Below the pieces are notes generated by a model. That model searched no databases. It saw only the letters and a list, made by a program, of their open reading frames with translations, and was not told where the DNA came from. Of a stretch of 64,000 nt of DNA, positions 35,859 through 46,900 are shown one piece after another; the first letter of the stretch is position 1; each line of letters begins with the position of its first letter. Both the position numbers and the translations under genes were made by a program. The stretch is from an uncultured bacterium (lineage in GTDB: Bacteria; Bacteroidota; Bacteroidia; Bacteroidales; Bacteroidaceae): contig CAJMQU010000001.1 of the NCBI GenBank assembly GCA_905215555.1, positions 248,001-312,000 on the forward strand. The letters are read 5' to 3'.

Positions 35859-38624
35859 TTAAAAACCTACCGAGAAGCCAACCTGAATAGATGCCGGAAT
35901 AGGATGGGAGGTTCCCATTGCCTCAGGATCACACACATCTACGTGGTCAAACAAGATAAAATCGGAAGCCCTGACGTAGAGTTTCGCTGATTGCAAAGGC
36001 GTAGAAGCCAATAACTTTTTAGAGAACTTATAATATAACTCGGCATGACGCAACTTCAGGAAAGATTTATTAGTCAACCACACCGTATTGTCATTGAAAT
36101 TATTGGCATTTGTTCCCTGTGATAATCTTGGGAATTTAGCATTCGGCGTTTCAGGTGTCCAACGGTTGTTGTAATAATACTCTGAGATAGAAGTATTGCC
36201 CGTCAGAGGACGGAACAAGCTCGACGTAGAAGCTATGGCGGAATAGTTGCCTGTTCCCTGCACTAATGCGTCGATACCGATTCCCTTATATTCTATCCCA
36301 AGATTGATGGAGTAATAGATTTCGGGAACCTGACTACTATAACCGATAGCTTTCTTATCAAATTCATCAATAATCTTATCACCGTTCAAATCCCTGAACT
36401 TAATATCACCCGGCTTCACAGTCGACATGTTCTGCTTAGGACTGTCGGCAATGTCCTGTTCATCCTTAAAAAAACCGATTGCTTCGTAACCGAAGATTTG
36501 TCCAACTGGCCGGCCTGTAGCTTTCATCCACTCATAAGGAGCATACTCCTCACCCATTTCAATAATCTTATTACGATTGAAAGTGAAATTGCCGCCTACA
36601 TTAAACCGGAAATCCTTTATCTCTTTATGATAGTTAGCCGCAATTTCAACACCCTTATTTTCCACCTTTCCTATATTCTGAAAAGCATTGGTGGCACCCA
36701 GCACAGCTGAAACATCACCGGGAGTAACCAGCATATCCGTTCTCTTCTCTTTGAACAGTTCAACGGTCAGGTCGAAAGACTTGAGAAAAGACATATCCAA
36801 TCCCAGATTAGCCTTGGCAACCTTCTCATACAACATATTCGTAGTCGGCAGACGTCCTTCTCCCAATCCGCTGGCACCATTGTATTCACCCCCCAGAATG
36901 TAACCGTTGGCCCAACCATACTTACGGTTCCACATCAAAGACTCCGGCATGATATCCGTACCGGTCAGTCCCCAGGAAGCACGGACTTTCAGAAGATCCA
37001 AGAAAGCGACGTCTTTCAGGAAACCTTCATTAGAGGCTACCCATGCAGCCGAAACAGCCGGGAAATTTCCAAAGCGATGGGCAGGAGCCAACAAGTTGGA
37101 GCCGTTACGCGAAAAGGCAACGTCTGCAATGTATTTATCAGCATATACATAATGTACATGTCCCAACAGGTTGATGCGGTTACGGGTGTTGTGCTGCCCG
37201 TTCAGAATGGTCTGTTCGCGCGAGGCGGCAAGTGTCACACCCAGTTTATGATTGTTCCAGACATTGGCATAGTTCACCCTACCCCACAGATTGAAGCGAC
37301 TCCACTGATTGCCGAGAGATGAGCTGAACGAAGCAGCTGTACTTTCACCCTTCAATGTGTAGTCTTCCGAAGAAGACGGATTGGAAACATTGGGTACGGA
37401 ATATGCATAGTTCATACCATAATTATCCCAATAGTCGCAAAAGTTATCGTACGCAATGCGCGCATCTACCGAAAGACCTTTCAAGAACATACCCAAATCT
37501 TGCCTGATAGACATATCGGCAAACAGAAGGCGCTGGTGGCTTCTAGCGTACCCTTTCGCTGCGATTTCTGCCACCGGATTCTTTATCCAGACATTACTTC
37601 CACCCCACTCACCATAAGGGGTCTTAATAGGGAAAGCCGCTGCCGGAGTATTGTAAATCATACTCATAATATCTCCGGTCAGAGGGTTCGGCCGGTTATG
37701 TTCTGCCAACATACCGCTCATCTTGAATGAAAGCAAGGTCGATTTAGTCAGATCTACATCGATATTGGTTCTTATACTCAACTTTGAATATTTAAGCTGT
37801 GACGAATATTCGTCAACGATATTCTCCGGTTTGATGAAGCCTTTATAGGACAAATAGTCTATAGAAGAAAAGTATCTGGCCACTTTTCCGCCACCACTCA
37901 AAGTAACGAAAACATTGTCGGTAGAACCGGATTTGTTCAGAATTTCATCCATCCAGTCCACATTGCCATAATGAGGATCGTTGTTCTTGATTCCGTTCAA
38001 CTGTGTCTGGTCATACATCGGGCTCAAGCCGTCATTCTTCAGCGCTTCATTCATTGCCAGTGCATAAGTATATCCATCAGCAAACTTCGGCAAACGGTTC
38101 AGCATATTAAAGTGGTGTTCGTAATTGACATTGATGTCGATCTTCTTCCTCGAACCTGTCTTGGTTGTCACCAACATCACTCCATTGGCACCACGCAAGC
38201 CATACAATGCAGTAGCCGCCGCATCCTTCAGTATCTGGACGCTTTCTATCTCTTCCTTTGTAATCATACTCAAGTCTCTTTCAAAACCATCTATTATCAC
38301 CAGGACAGAGTTATCACGTGTAGAGTTCAGGCCACGAATCATGGTGGTCGGCACACTTTCCCAAACCGTACCACCTTTTTGCAGTACCGTAAGTCCCAAT
38401 CCTTTGCCATACAGGGCGTTCAAAGGATTCGTCGCAGCACTTTTCATGATTTCATCTCCGGTAACTTCCGATATTGCAGCCGAGGATTCTTTAGCCTTTA
38501 CCGTCACGCCATAGCCTAAATTCAGAAGTCTTTCCCCCTTAGCAACAATTGCACTATCTTGTTGTGCATATGCACTCAAACAAGAGAACATTAACGCACA
38601 CGATAATTTATATATATTTCTCAT
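35859..38624 (-). CDS. SusC-like TonB-dependent transporter, short N terminus (PUL2, second pair)
   Basis: A 921-residue SusC/RagA transporter. After a signal peptide (residues 1-20, AYAQ) it goes within about 25 residues to a TonB-box-like stretch (LGYGVTVKA) and the plug (about 45-165, MIRGLNSTRDNSVLVIIDGF, IQILKDAAATALYGLRG). The carboxypeptidase-regulatory-like domain found at the start of the other two SusC proteins here is therefore missing. The barrel is complete to the terminal F. Second of two tandem SusCD pairs; it probably takes a different oligosaccharide from the first pair. Confidence 0.94.
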   Translation of the reverse strand: MRNIYKLSCALMFSCLSAYAQQDSAIVAKGERLLNLGYGVTVKAKESSAAISEVTGDEIMKSAATNPLNALYGKGLGLTVLQKGGTVWESVPTTMIRGLNSTRDNSVLVIIDGFERDLSMITKEEIESVQILKDAAATALYGLRGANGVMLVTTKTGSRKKIDINVNYEHHFNMLNRLPKFADGYTYALAMNEALKNDGLSPMYDQTQLNGIKNNDPHYGNVDWMDEILNKSGSTDNVFVTLSGGGKVARYFSSIDYLSYKGFIKPENIVDEYSSQLKYSKLSIRTNIDVDLTKSTLLSFKMSGMLAEHNRPNPLTGDIMSMIYNTPAAAFPIKTPYGEWGGSNVWIKNPVAEIAAKGYARSHQRLLFADMSIRQDLGMFLKGLSVDARIAYDNFCDYWDNYGMNYAYSVPNVSNPSSSEDYTLKGESTAASFSSSLGNQWSRFNLWGRVNYANVWNNHKLGVTLAASREQTILNGQHNTRNRINLLGHVHYVYADKYIADVAFSRNGSNLLAPAHRFGNFPAVSAAWVASNEGFLKDVAFLDLLKVRASWGLTGTDIMPESLMWNRKYGWANGYILGGEYNGASGLGEGRLPTTNMLYEKVAKANLGLDMSFLKSFDLTVELFKEKRTDMLVTPGDVSAVLGATNAFQNIGKVENKGVEIAANYHKEIKDFRFNVGGNFTFNRNKIIEMGEEYAPYEWMKATGRPVGQIFGYEAIGFFKDEQDIADSPKQNMSTVKPGDIKFRDLNGDKIIDEFDKKAIGYSSQVPEIYYSINLGIEYKGIGIDALVQGTGNYSAIASTSSLFRPLTGNTSISEYYYNNRWTPETPNAKFPRLSQGTNANNFNDNTVWLTNKSFLKLRHAELYYKFSKKLLASTPLQSAKLYVRASDFILFDHVDVCDPEAMGTSHPIPASIQVGFSVGF

Positions 38625-38663
38625 AATCTTTAAATTCTTTTATTGTGATTAACAAGCTGCCGA

Positions 38664-40484
38664 CTACCATCCTGGATTCTGAGTAAGATATCCCTTATTC
38701 ATTTCCACAAACGGGAAAGGAGACAGATACCATTTGGGAGTAAAGAATACAGTTCCGTTCTCATCATCCTGAATAAACCTCTTCTTTACAGAGAACTTCT
38801 CATAAGAATATGTATTATTATCTCCACGACGAATGCGAAGTCCGTGCAGAATCTTACGGAAATCCTTAGCCTGTTTCCATCTGATCATATCATAGTAGCG
38901 CACTTCTTCAGCACCAAATTCCCTGGCGCGTTCGTCCAGAATTTCCTGACGCATCTCCTCTTGAGTCAGTCTCGGATTCAATCCGGACAGGTTAACGCGT
39001 GAACGCACGTAATTCACGTATTGATAAGCATCGCTTGTGCGCCCCACTTCATTCAAAGCCTCAGCATAGCTCAGGTAAATCTCGGGTAAACGCAAATAAG
39101 GCCACTGGTCTTGTTTGCCTGCCATGTGCTCTTTGTCCAAGATATACTTGTAAATGGCAAATCCGGTAAATGCCGCACCATCACTGGCCAGTTCATTGGC
39201 TGGTCCTTCGCGACCGCCAATCCACAGCTCTGCCACATGGTCCATACCGAATTCGGCATTGTTCACCAGACAGTTCTCATACAAACGGGGATCCCTGTTG
39301 GCAAAAGGGTCTTCCGCAATGTAGTTGTCCTTACTTTGCCTGTCCCAAAAAGAAGCATCGAACGGAGTACCATCCGCATAAGGGAAAAGATTCACATATT
39401 CCAGTGTAGGGGTCATTGCTCCATACGAACCGTAGGATTGCAGATAATAACAGTTACTATCCCAATACCAAGACACCGTGGCGCAGGCACGGGTATCAAT
39501 CAGCAACTCACCATTCGCTCTCCTGTAATAGGCATCCTGATATGCCTGGCGAGGATTGGAAGCATTACGGACCAAGTCCCAGGGTTTGCCTTCCTGCTGA
39601 TTGCGCGTCATAAACAAATCACAGGCATCGACTACATCATCCCAAAGCGACATATCTTTTCCACCAAACCAGGCATGCTGTTCCGCTACCGATGGAGTTG
39701 AGGCTTCTTCCGGATAATAAGGTTCATTATCATTGAACAAGGGACTTGCACCGAACAGCAAGACTCTAATTTTCAGTCCGAGAGCGGCAGCGGCAGTAAA
39801 TCGTCCCGCCCATTGTTCCTGTTCATTAGATTGCAAAGCCCAGGGTAATACGGCATAAGCCTGGTCACAAAGGTCGGCAATGAACTCCATCGTTCCGCGG
39901 GCAGTGGCTCGCGGCAATTTAAAATCATCATTCGGATCAAATGCTTTGGTTACTAAAGGAAGACCACCATAATTTCTGAACATATCAGCATAGTGACAAG
40001 CTATGATCATCTTAGCCTCACCCTTCAAACGTTCTTTCTCTTTATCGTCTATATTGGGAGTCTGACCGATATTCTCAATAAATAACCAGGCCTTACGGAT
40101 ACCGGTCCATTGATCTTCACCGTTAGAATAAGAATATACGGCAGCAGCATAATCGGAAGTAGCGTTGAACTGGCCGGAATAATACAGACCGCTTACACCA
40201 TCCCAAGTCAAGCCACTGGTAAAACAGTCGGTCAAAGCATCAACGGCTCCCATATTCATTCTGTTTCCTTTCACACTCCAGTTCAAGGGACGTCCGTAAT
40301 ATAAGGAAGTATAAGCATTCCACAAGAATGCACGGGCATAGTTCGCATCATTGAATACCACGTCTTTATCCACATCCACACTCGGTGCTTTTTCCAAAAA
40401 AGCATCACCCACTTTCAAGTCATCGACGCAAGAAGCCAATGTTATCAATAGAATAAGGATTAATCCATTTAATATCTTTTTCAT
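38664..40484 (-). CDS. SusD-like outer-membrane glycan-binding lipoprotein (PUL2, first pair)
   Basis: A 606-residue SusD/RagB lipoprotein with lipobox LITLASC (Cys at about residue 19) followed by VDDLKVGD. The N-terminal helical region (RLKGEAKMIIACHYADMFRNYGGLPLV) and the C-terminal signature (YYDMIRWKQAKDF, LSPFPFVEMNKG) fit the family. Partner of the 1039-residue SusC, 13 bases downstream of it. Confidence 0.95.
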   Translation of the reverse strand: MKKILNGLILILLITLASCVDDLKVGDAFLEKAPSVDVDKDVVFNDANYARAFLWNAYTSLYYGRPLNWSVKGNRMNMGAVDALTDCFTSGLTWDGVSGLYYSGQFNATSDYAAAVYSYSNGEDQWTGIRKAWLFIENIGQTPNIDDKEKERLKGEAKMIIACHYADMFRNYGGLPLVTKAFDPNDDFKLPRATARGTMEFIADLCDQAYAVLPWALQSNEQEQWAGRFTAAAALGLKIRVLLFGASPLFNDNEPYYPEEASTPSVAEQHAWFGGKDMSLWDDVVDACDLFMTRNQQEGKPWDLVRNASNPRQAYQDAYYRRANGELLIDTRACATVSWYWDSNCYYLQSYGSYGAMTPTLEYVNLFPYADGTPFDASFWDRQSKDNYIAEDPFANRDPRLYENCLVNNAEFGMDHVAELWIGGREGPANELASDGAAFTGFAIYKYILDKEHMAGKQDQWPYLRLPEIYLSYAEALNEVGRTSDAYQYVNYVRSRVNLSGLNPRLTQEEMRQEILDERAREFGAEEVRYYDMIRWKQAKDFRKILHGLRIRRGDNNTYSYEKFSVKKRFIQDDENGTVFFTPKWYLSPFPFVEMNKGYLTQNPGW

Positions 40485-40497
40485 GTCAGTCGTTGTT

Positions 40498-43400
40498 TTA
40501 GAAGCTTACATTTAAACCAAAATTGATTACACGCATCACCGGATATTGCGGCACACCACTGGACATTGACTCCGGGTCTGATATTTTCAGCTTATCAAAG
40601 GTCAGCAGATTATAACCGGTCATAAATACACGCATTTTCTCCATACCTATTTTCGGCATAAACGGAAGACGGAAATTATAGCCGATTTCAATATTCTTCA
40701 AGCGTAAGTAACTTGCATCTTTCACCCATAATTCAGAATCCCGGTAGTTATTCTTCACACCGTCAATCGTAGCACGCGGTAGTTTTGCTGTAGCAGCCGT
40801 TTCAAGTGTCCAACGGTCTTCGAACTGATGAAGCATCAACGATCTGTCATTAGTATCTCCAAGAGGTCTGCGGAAAGTCTCTTGCAGAACGCGAGAAGTT
40901 TTGGTTGCGCCCACCCATAGCATGCTAAAGTCAAATCCCTTATACTCGAATCCTAATGTGAGCCCTGCATTCAATAACGGGTAACTCGGATATCCAAGTG
41001 CAGTCTTATCATTATCATCAATCTTACCGTCATTATTCAAATCTTCGTAAACCACATCACCTTCTTTCAAGACATAACTGTGGTCTGCTATATTCTCCAT
41101 TCCTTCATAATAAAAGCCTCTCACCTTCAAACCGAAAGGTTGTCCCACCGGATGGCCGGTCTTCAAAGTATATTCATATTCCGAAGGAACTTCATCCTGA
41201 TAGACAATCTTATTCTTTGCATAAGAGACATTCAGATTTGCCCAGTATCTGAGTTTCTCCAATTTATGATTCCATTTCAGGTTCAGTTCAACTCCTTTAT
41301 TAGAAACAATACCCAAGTTCAATACCGGCAGACTCATTGCGTGGATAATCGGGTCGGTCGAGGCTTTTGCCAGAATATCTTCGCGCCTTTCATAGAAGTA
41401 ATCAATACTACCACTCAGTTTCTGCCCAAACAAAGAGAAGTCGATACCATAATTTTGCTTGGCAGATTTCTCCCAACTCAGTCCCGAATTACCAAAACTC
41501 TTTTCATAAGCACCCGGTGTCCAACTGGTACCTGTACCAAACTGATAACCGCCACCGATAAAATAGCTGTTAGGCAAGTATAAGAAACGATCCATGAAAT
41601 TATTGCCGTACGGATGGTATCTGTCATTACCTACCACACCATAAGAAGCACGTATTTTTAAGAAATCAACCACCGGATTATCTTTCAGGAACTCTTCCTG
41701 GGTAAGTACCCATCCACCTGAGACTGCGGGAAACAAACCATAACGATTGCCGGGAGCAAAATTCTCAGAACCATTATACCCCACGTTACCTTCAATCAGA
41801 TATTTATTGTCATAATCATAAGTGACACGGCCCACCAATCCTACATATCCCCTTGGTATGCCCGGATAATCACTGTCAGGATAATAGGCCTTACTCTGAT
41901 TATAGAGAACCAATGCAGAAAGGTGATGCAAATCAAAATCGCGCTTCCAGTCGAAACTTGCCTCAGCATACCAGTCACGTGACTTACCGAAACTTTCACC
42001 ATAACCAATTAGGCCTGCCTCACCATCCTGGGTATAAACGACTTCATTGGGATCGGAACCGGCCGGATGCTCCATCCAGGTAACATCTTTTCTATACCAG
42101 GGCTGATAGCTTTCAATAGAAGTAGCACGCTCTTTCACATGGTCATATCCGCTATTATAGGCAAACTTTATCTTGAACTGCAATCCTTTGGTGACAAAAT
42201 CCAGTTTCTGACTCAAAGCCAAATCCAAATTGATGACATTCGTTGTTTTAGCGCTATAACCACGTCCGTAAATATTGCCTAACCCATCCGACAAGCCTAC
42301 CGGTAGATACTGGCTATTACCTTTAATCCACTTTCCAGCCACAATTCCGGGACCGGAAAACGGAGTACCCCAATAAATTCTGCGGAACAATTCATTCATA
42401 TTATCGCCCGAACGTGGAGAATTCCTCTTTTCCACACGCCCGCCCATATTAACGGTCACAAGCGTTGTCTTTGTAAAATCAACATCTAGGTTTGCACGAT
42501 AGTTATAACGGTTGAAGTTGAAGTTAGCATCATAACGGGGATCATGGTTTTTAAAGAATCCTTTCTGATTCAGCATACCCATAGAGACAAAATAACGAAC
42601 TCGCTCCGTACCGCCTGAGATGTTTACGTTACCTTGTGTTTGGGGGGCAGACGACTTGAATAGCATATCCATCCAGTCCGTATCCGGATATATGATAGGA
42701 TTGGAATGGGTACGGAAAGCCTCTACCGCTTCTGGGGTAAACTTAGGGTCTTTGCCATCATTCGCATAAGCCTCATTCATGAAAGTGGCATATTCATAGC
42801 TGTTCACGAATTCCGGCATGCGCGTCGGAGCCTGGATGCCGTATGAGAAAGAAGCGTTAATCTTAGCCTTACCTTCTTTACCACGTTTCGTGGTAACAAT
42901 AATGACACCATTCGCACCGCGTACACCGAATACCGCCGTCGAAGAAGCATCTTTCAGAATTGTGATGCTTTCCACTTCATTAGGATCTATCTGAAAAAAA
43001 CTCCGTTCCACACCATCCACCAGGTATAGCGGTTTGGCATTCATTGTGTTCAAAGTACTGATACCACGGATAAAGACATCCGGGTCATCTCCACCAGGCT
43101 GACCTGATGACTGCACGGAAGAAACCCCCGAAAGCACACCGGACAACATATTACCAATACTGGCTGTAGGCACTTTCAACAGCTCATCCGTATTTATAGA
43201 GCTGATCGAACCGGTCAAAGTCACTTTCTTCTGGGCACCATAGGCAACTACTTGCACTTCGTCTAGCAAAGTATTGGAGGTTTTCAATACAATATTGAAA
43301 ACAGATTTCCCTTTCATCGGAATTTCCTGAGTCTCCATACCTACAAAAGATACGACCAACGTTCCTTTCAGGTCATCGGCCCGAAATGAGAAATGTCCTT

Positions 43401-43617
43401 CAACATCCGTTATGGTTCCTGAAGTGGTTCCCTTTACAAGAACACCTGCCCCAATCACAGGTTCTCCCGTATCATCCTTCACAACACCCGATACTGTTGC
43501 ATTCTGACCGAAAGTAGCAGTGAACGAACATATACACAATAACCCTACTATTAATTTCCGGACTAACCAGGATTTAGCAGTGTTATTCATTTCTTCTAAA
43601 TGCTTTTCATGTCCCAT
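40498..43617 (-). CDS. SusC-like TonB-dependent transporter (PUL2, first pair)
   Basis: A 1039-residue SusC/RagA transporter. The mapped ATG gives a nine-residue extension before M10; M10 (MNNTAKSW) is a plausible alternative start for the signal peptide ending ATFGQ (residue 38). Carboxypeptidase-regulatory-like domain about 40-112, TonB box region LLDEVQVVAYGA (117-128), plug about 130-250, then the barrel. First gene of the PUL2 operon. A direct-repeat operator candidate lies 86-124 bases upstream. Confidence 0.95.
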   Translation of the reverse strand: MGHEKHLEEMNNTAKSWLVRKLIVGLLCICSFTATFGQNATVSGVVKDDTGEPVIGAGVLVKGTTSGTITDVEGHFSFRADDLKGTLVVSFVGMETQEIPMKGKSVFNIVLKTSNTLLDEVQVVAYGAQKKVTLTGSISSINTDELLKVPTASIGNMLSGVLSGVSSVQSSGQPGGDDPDVFIRGISTLNTMNAKPLYLVDGVERSFFQIDPNEVESITILKDASSTAVFGVRGANGVIIVTTKRGKEGKAKINASFSYGIQAPTRMPEFVNSYEYATFMNEAYANDGKDPKFTPEAVEAFRTHSNPIIYPDTDWMDMLFKSSAPQTQGNVNISGGTERVRYFVSMGMLNQKGFFKNHDPRYDANFNFNRYNYRANLDVDFTKTTLVTVNMGGRVEKRNSPRSGDNMNELFRRIYWGTPFSGPGIVAGKWIKGNSQYLPVGLSDGLGNIYGRGYSAKTTNVINLDLALSQKLDFVTKGLQFKIKFAYNSGYDHVKERATSIESYQPWYRKDVTWMEHPAGSDPNEVVYTQDGEAGLIGYGESFGKSRDWYAEASFDWKRDFDLHHLSALVLYNQSKAYYPDSDYPGIPRGYVGLVGRVTYDYDNKYLIEGNVGYNGSENFAPGNRYGLFPAVSGGWVLTQEEFLKDNPVVDFLKIRASYGVVGNDRYHPYGNNFMDRFLYLPNSYFIGGGYQFGTGTSWTPGAYEKSFGNSGLSWEKSAKQNYGIDFSLFGQKLSGSIDYFYERREDILAKASTDPIIHAMSLPVLNLGIVSNKGVELNLKWNHKLEKLRYWANLNVSYAKNKIVYQDEVPSEYEYTLKTGHPVGQPFGLKVRGFYYEGMENIADHSYVLKEGDVVYEDLNNDGKIDDNDKTALGYPSYPLLNAGLTLGFEYKGFDFSMLWVGATKTSRVLQETFRRPLGDTNDRSLMLHQFEDRWTLETAATAKLPRATIDGVKNNYRDSELWVKDASYLRLKNIEIGYNFRLPFMPKIGMEKMRVFMTGYNLLTFDKLKISDPESMSSGVPQYPVMRVINFGLNVSF

Positions 43618-43674
43618 ACTTTTTCTATTAAATTAAAATTAAAAAGGTTTTTATTTACATCTGTTGCAACACTG

Positions 43675-43682
43675 CAAAAGTG
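43675..43682 (-). promoter_or_regulatory. Possible -7 box of the PUL2 susC promoter
   Basis: Minus strand CACTTTTG, one mismatch from TAnnTTTG, 58 bases before the susC ATG. No -33 box is evident. Confidence 0.35.
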
Positions 43683-43702
43683 ATTAAAAAGAAGTTCATC
43701 GC

Positions 43703-43741
43703 TGTCGGGAATTTATTCATTCATGTCGAGAAATCATTCAT
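43703..43741. promoter_or_regulatory. Direct-repeat operator candidate for the PUL2 HTCS
   Basis: TGTCGGGAATTTATTCAT and TGTCGAGAAATCATTCAT are two 18-base copies differing at three positions, with a 21-base period (two helical turns). They end 20 bases upstream of the susC -7 candidate. This is the layout expected for a dimeric AraC-type activator. Confidence 0.55.
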
Positions 43742-43880
43742 GCCCTGTTCCAAATGGCAAAAGAATGATGCGTCAGACCATATTGACTGATTTTTCTACC
43801 TACTTATTTTTATATTTACTTCTATTTGCAAGCGTCTTTACAATTCCTCTATTTTATGTATTATCTTGAGTTTAATTTAG

Positions 43881-43888
43881 TATTTTTG
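43881..43888 (+). promoter_or_regulatory. -7 box of the PUL2 HTCS promoter
   Basis: TATTTTTG, identical to the -7 box of the PUL1 HTCS gene. It places the transcript start just before ATG 43913 and rules out the in-frame ATG at 43826. A clean TTTG -33 box at the right distance is not seen. Confidence 0.55.
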
Positions 43889-43912
43889 CGAATAGCATCT
43901 AAAGACAAATAT

Positions 43913-46900
43913 ATGAAAGACATTTGGAAATCATATCTGATCTTTTTTCTAATCACTCTAATTTCCGGGAACACGCAGGGGCAAGAATATAAGAGTGAGT
44001 TCAAGAGTCTTCCCCCTTACATCAATATCCCGACTGATGTTCAGCAGATATATCAGGATAGAGAAGGTTTTATCTGGTTTGCCACCCGCAACGGAGTATG
44101 CCGTTTCGATGGGTATGAGTTGGAAACCTTCAAGTCTAATCTATATACTCCCAATGCTTTATCCAGCAACGACATTCTGGTCATACAAGAGGATTATCAA
44201 AACAGACTGTGGATAGGTACCAGTTATGGCCTGAATATGCTCGACAAAAAGACGGGAAAAATTCAAAAGGATTTTGGTGTTTTGAACAATGAAAGAGTTC
44301 AATCCCTATTAATAACAAAAGACAGTACCATCTGGATAGGAACCGGCAGCTGGCTATATAAAAACGATAAAAAGCCTAACCAGCCAAATACCGCCGAAGA
44401 CTTTATCAAAGTCAAACAAATGGATGTAAAATCTCTTATCGAAGCACCCGACAATCAGATATGGATAGGTACATGGAGCAATGGGCTGCACCGTTACATT
44501 GTTTCCACAGACAGCCTGATAACTTATCCGGCTTTCAATCCTTTAAATTCTGCCTATTTCCTGTTTCAGGACAGCAAAGAGCAAATCTGGATCGGAACAT
44601 GGGGATACGGACTATATAAGCTTCATCACCCCTACGATACAGAGAAAGCTTATTTCGAGAAATTCGTACACGAAAAAGGAAATAACAACAGTCTTATACA
44701 TAACCTAATATATTCCATATCCGAAGACCTAAGCACCGGTACCTTATGGATAGGGACACTGGAAGGTTTGAGTTGCTTTAATGGGAAAAACTTTCTAAAT
44801 TATGCCCCCAACATCCCTTCCAGCGGACTGCCCTACAATGAAATCATAACGATTTTCAGGGATCGGACAGGAGCCATGTGGCTGGGGTTTCTCGGAGGAA
44901 GGGTTTATTGGGTAAAGCCACAAAATCTGCAATTTAACCGCCATCAACCAACTTACGCCTCCAATCAGACTGCCTGTAACAATATCCAAGGACTGACTAT
45001 CTATAAAGATGATTTATGGCTCGGTCTGGAAAAGCATAGTTTCATCATCCATGACCGCACCACACACTCCAACAGTAAAAGGGAAAAGGCTTTTAGCCCA
45101 ACCATCCTCAACTCTGAAGATACATATTATAGCTTTCTGAAGCCACAGAACAAAGATGAACTATGGTTAGGCAGTTTCGGCAATGGGCTTTACATATACC
45201 GCCCGGACGACCATAGACAGCCTTTGTCAAACATGAGTTCAACCACAATTCCCCAATTCCCGAATTTCATATTTTGTATGTTCGAAGATAATCGACAGAA
45301 TGTTTATCTGGGTTCCACTACCGGATTAAGTATTCTGACAAAAGAAGGACAGTTTTACCACTACAATAATCTGCTCTCCCCGCAAAGGCAATATTCGCAT
45401 AACATTTATTCCATAACCCAAGACAGCCTCAACAATATATGGATAGGAACGGATCACAGTGGAATATTCCGTATGCCACCTCCACAAGATTACGGGAAGT
45501 GTGCATTTTTCTCTTATTCCATCAACAACCAAAAGATTAATTCAAATGAAATACAGTGTATCTTCGTAAATAAAGAAGGCAACATTCTGGCAGGCACAGA
45601 TGGCGGGGGACTGAATCTTTATGATCCCCAACAAGATTCTTTCATTTCCATTCATACCCAATACAATATCCCCGGTGATATGATATGCAGTATTCTGGAA
45701 GATAAACAACAAAATCTGTGGATGGGAAGCAATGTAGGATTGATCAAACTTAATCTGAAAGATTCTATTGCAGAAAGCAAATGCCGCCTCTACACAACTT
45801 CCGATGGATTACAGGATAATAAATTCGCAAGAGGGGCTGCTTGTCAGGCGGAAGATGGAGAAATGTTTTTTGGCGGTCCTCAAGGATATAACTCCTTTTA
45901 TCCTGAAAAACTGACTGCCGACGAATCACAACCGGAGATTTTTATTACTGATATACAAATACAAAACCGTTCACTGAAAAGTCTTCCGGCAACGGAAAGA
46001 ACCGCGATTTCTGATTTTGCTCCCGGATACACCCGGACTCTTCGCCTGAATTACAGACAAAATGATTTCAATTGTAAACTGTCTGTACTGAACTTCTATA
46101 ATCCGGAAAAGAATGAGTATGCCTATAAGTTAGGAGGTCTGGACCATACCTGGCAGTACACTTCTAACAGAAGCAACATTATATCCTACAGTAATCTGGA
46201 AAGTGGTACCTATACACTATATATAAAAGGAAGCAATGGAAATGGGAAATGGAGTGAGGTAAAAGAAGCCATTACCATTACTGTAACCCCTCCCTGGTGG
46301 AGTAGCCCCTGGGCATATTTCTTTTACTCTATATTCATCGTCAGCCTCATAGCCAATGCAATACGCATCGGAAGAAAAAAAATAAGGCAAAAGAACACCC
46401 TCCGCATAAAAGAACTGGAACAGAAGAAACAAGAGGAATTAAATCGTGCCAAGCTACAATTCTTCACAAATATCACACACGAGTTACTCACTCCGTTGAC
46501 CGTTATTTCTGTTACGCTAAATGAAATCAGAAGTTACGCTCCAAGCGATTATTATTCCATAATGGATAATAATATCAATCGACTGAAGCGCCTGTTACAA
46601 CAAATTCTGGAATTCAGAAAAGCAGAATCCGGTAATTTGAAGCTGAAAGTGTCACAAGGAAACATCACATCTTTCATCATGAACAGCGTCAACAGCTTCC
46701 TGCCTTTAGTAAAAAAGAAAAAGATGCAACTGGAAATATCTGTTGAGCAAGAAGATATAATAGGATATTTTGATCCGGACAAGATAGACAAGATACTCTA
46801 TAATCTGCTTTCTAACGCGTTCAAATATAACAAAGAAGGTAAGAAAATTCATATCAACATTTCTTATAGTAGTTCATCCAAAGAGATTATCATTGCCGTA

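Noticed and set aside
43826..43912. Upstream in-frame start for the PUL2 HTCS
   Set aside because: The -7 box at 43881 lies downstream of it; ATG 43913 starts a normal signal/anchor helix.
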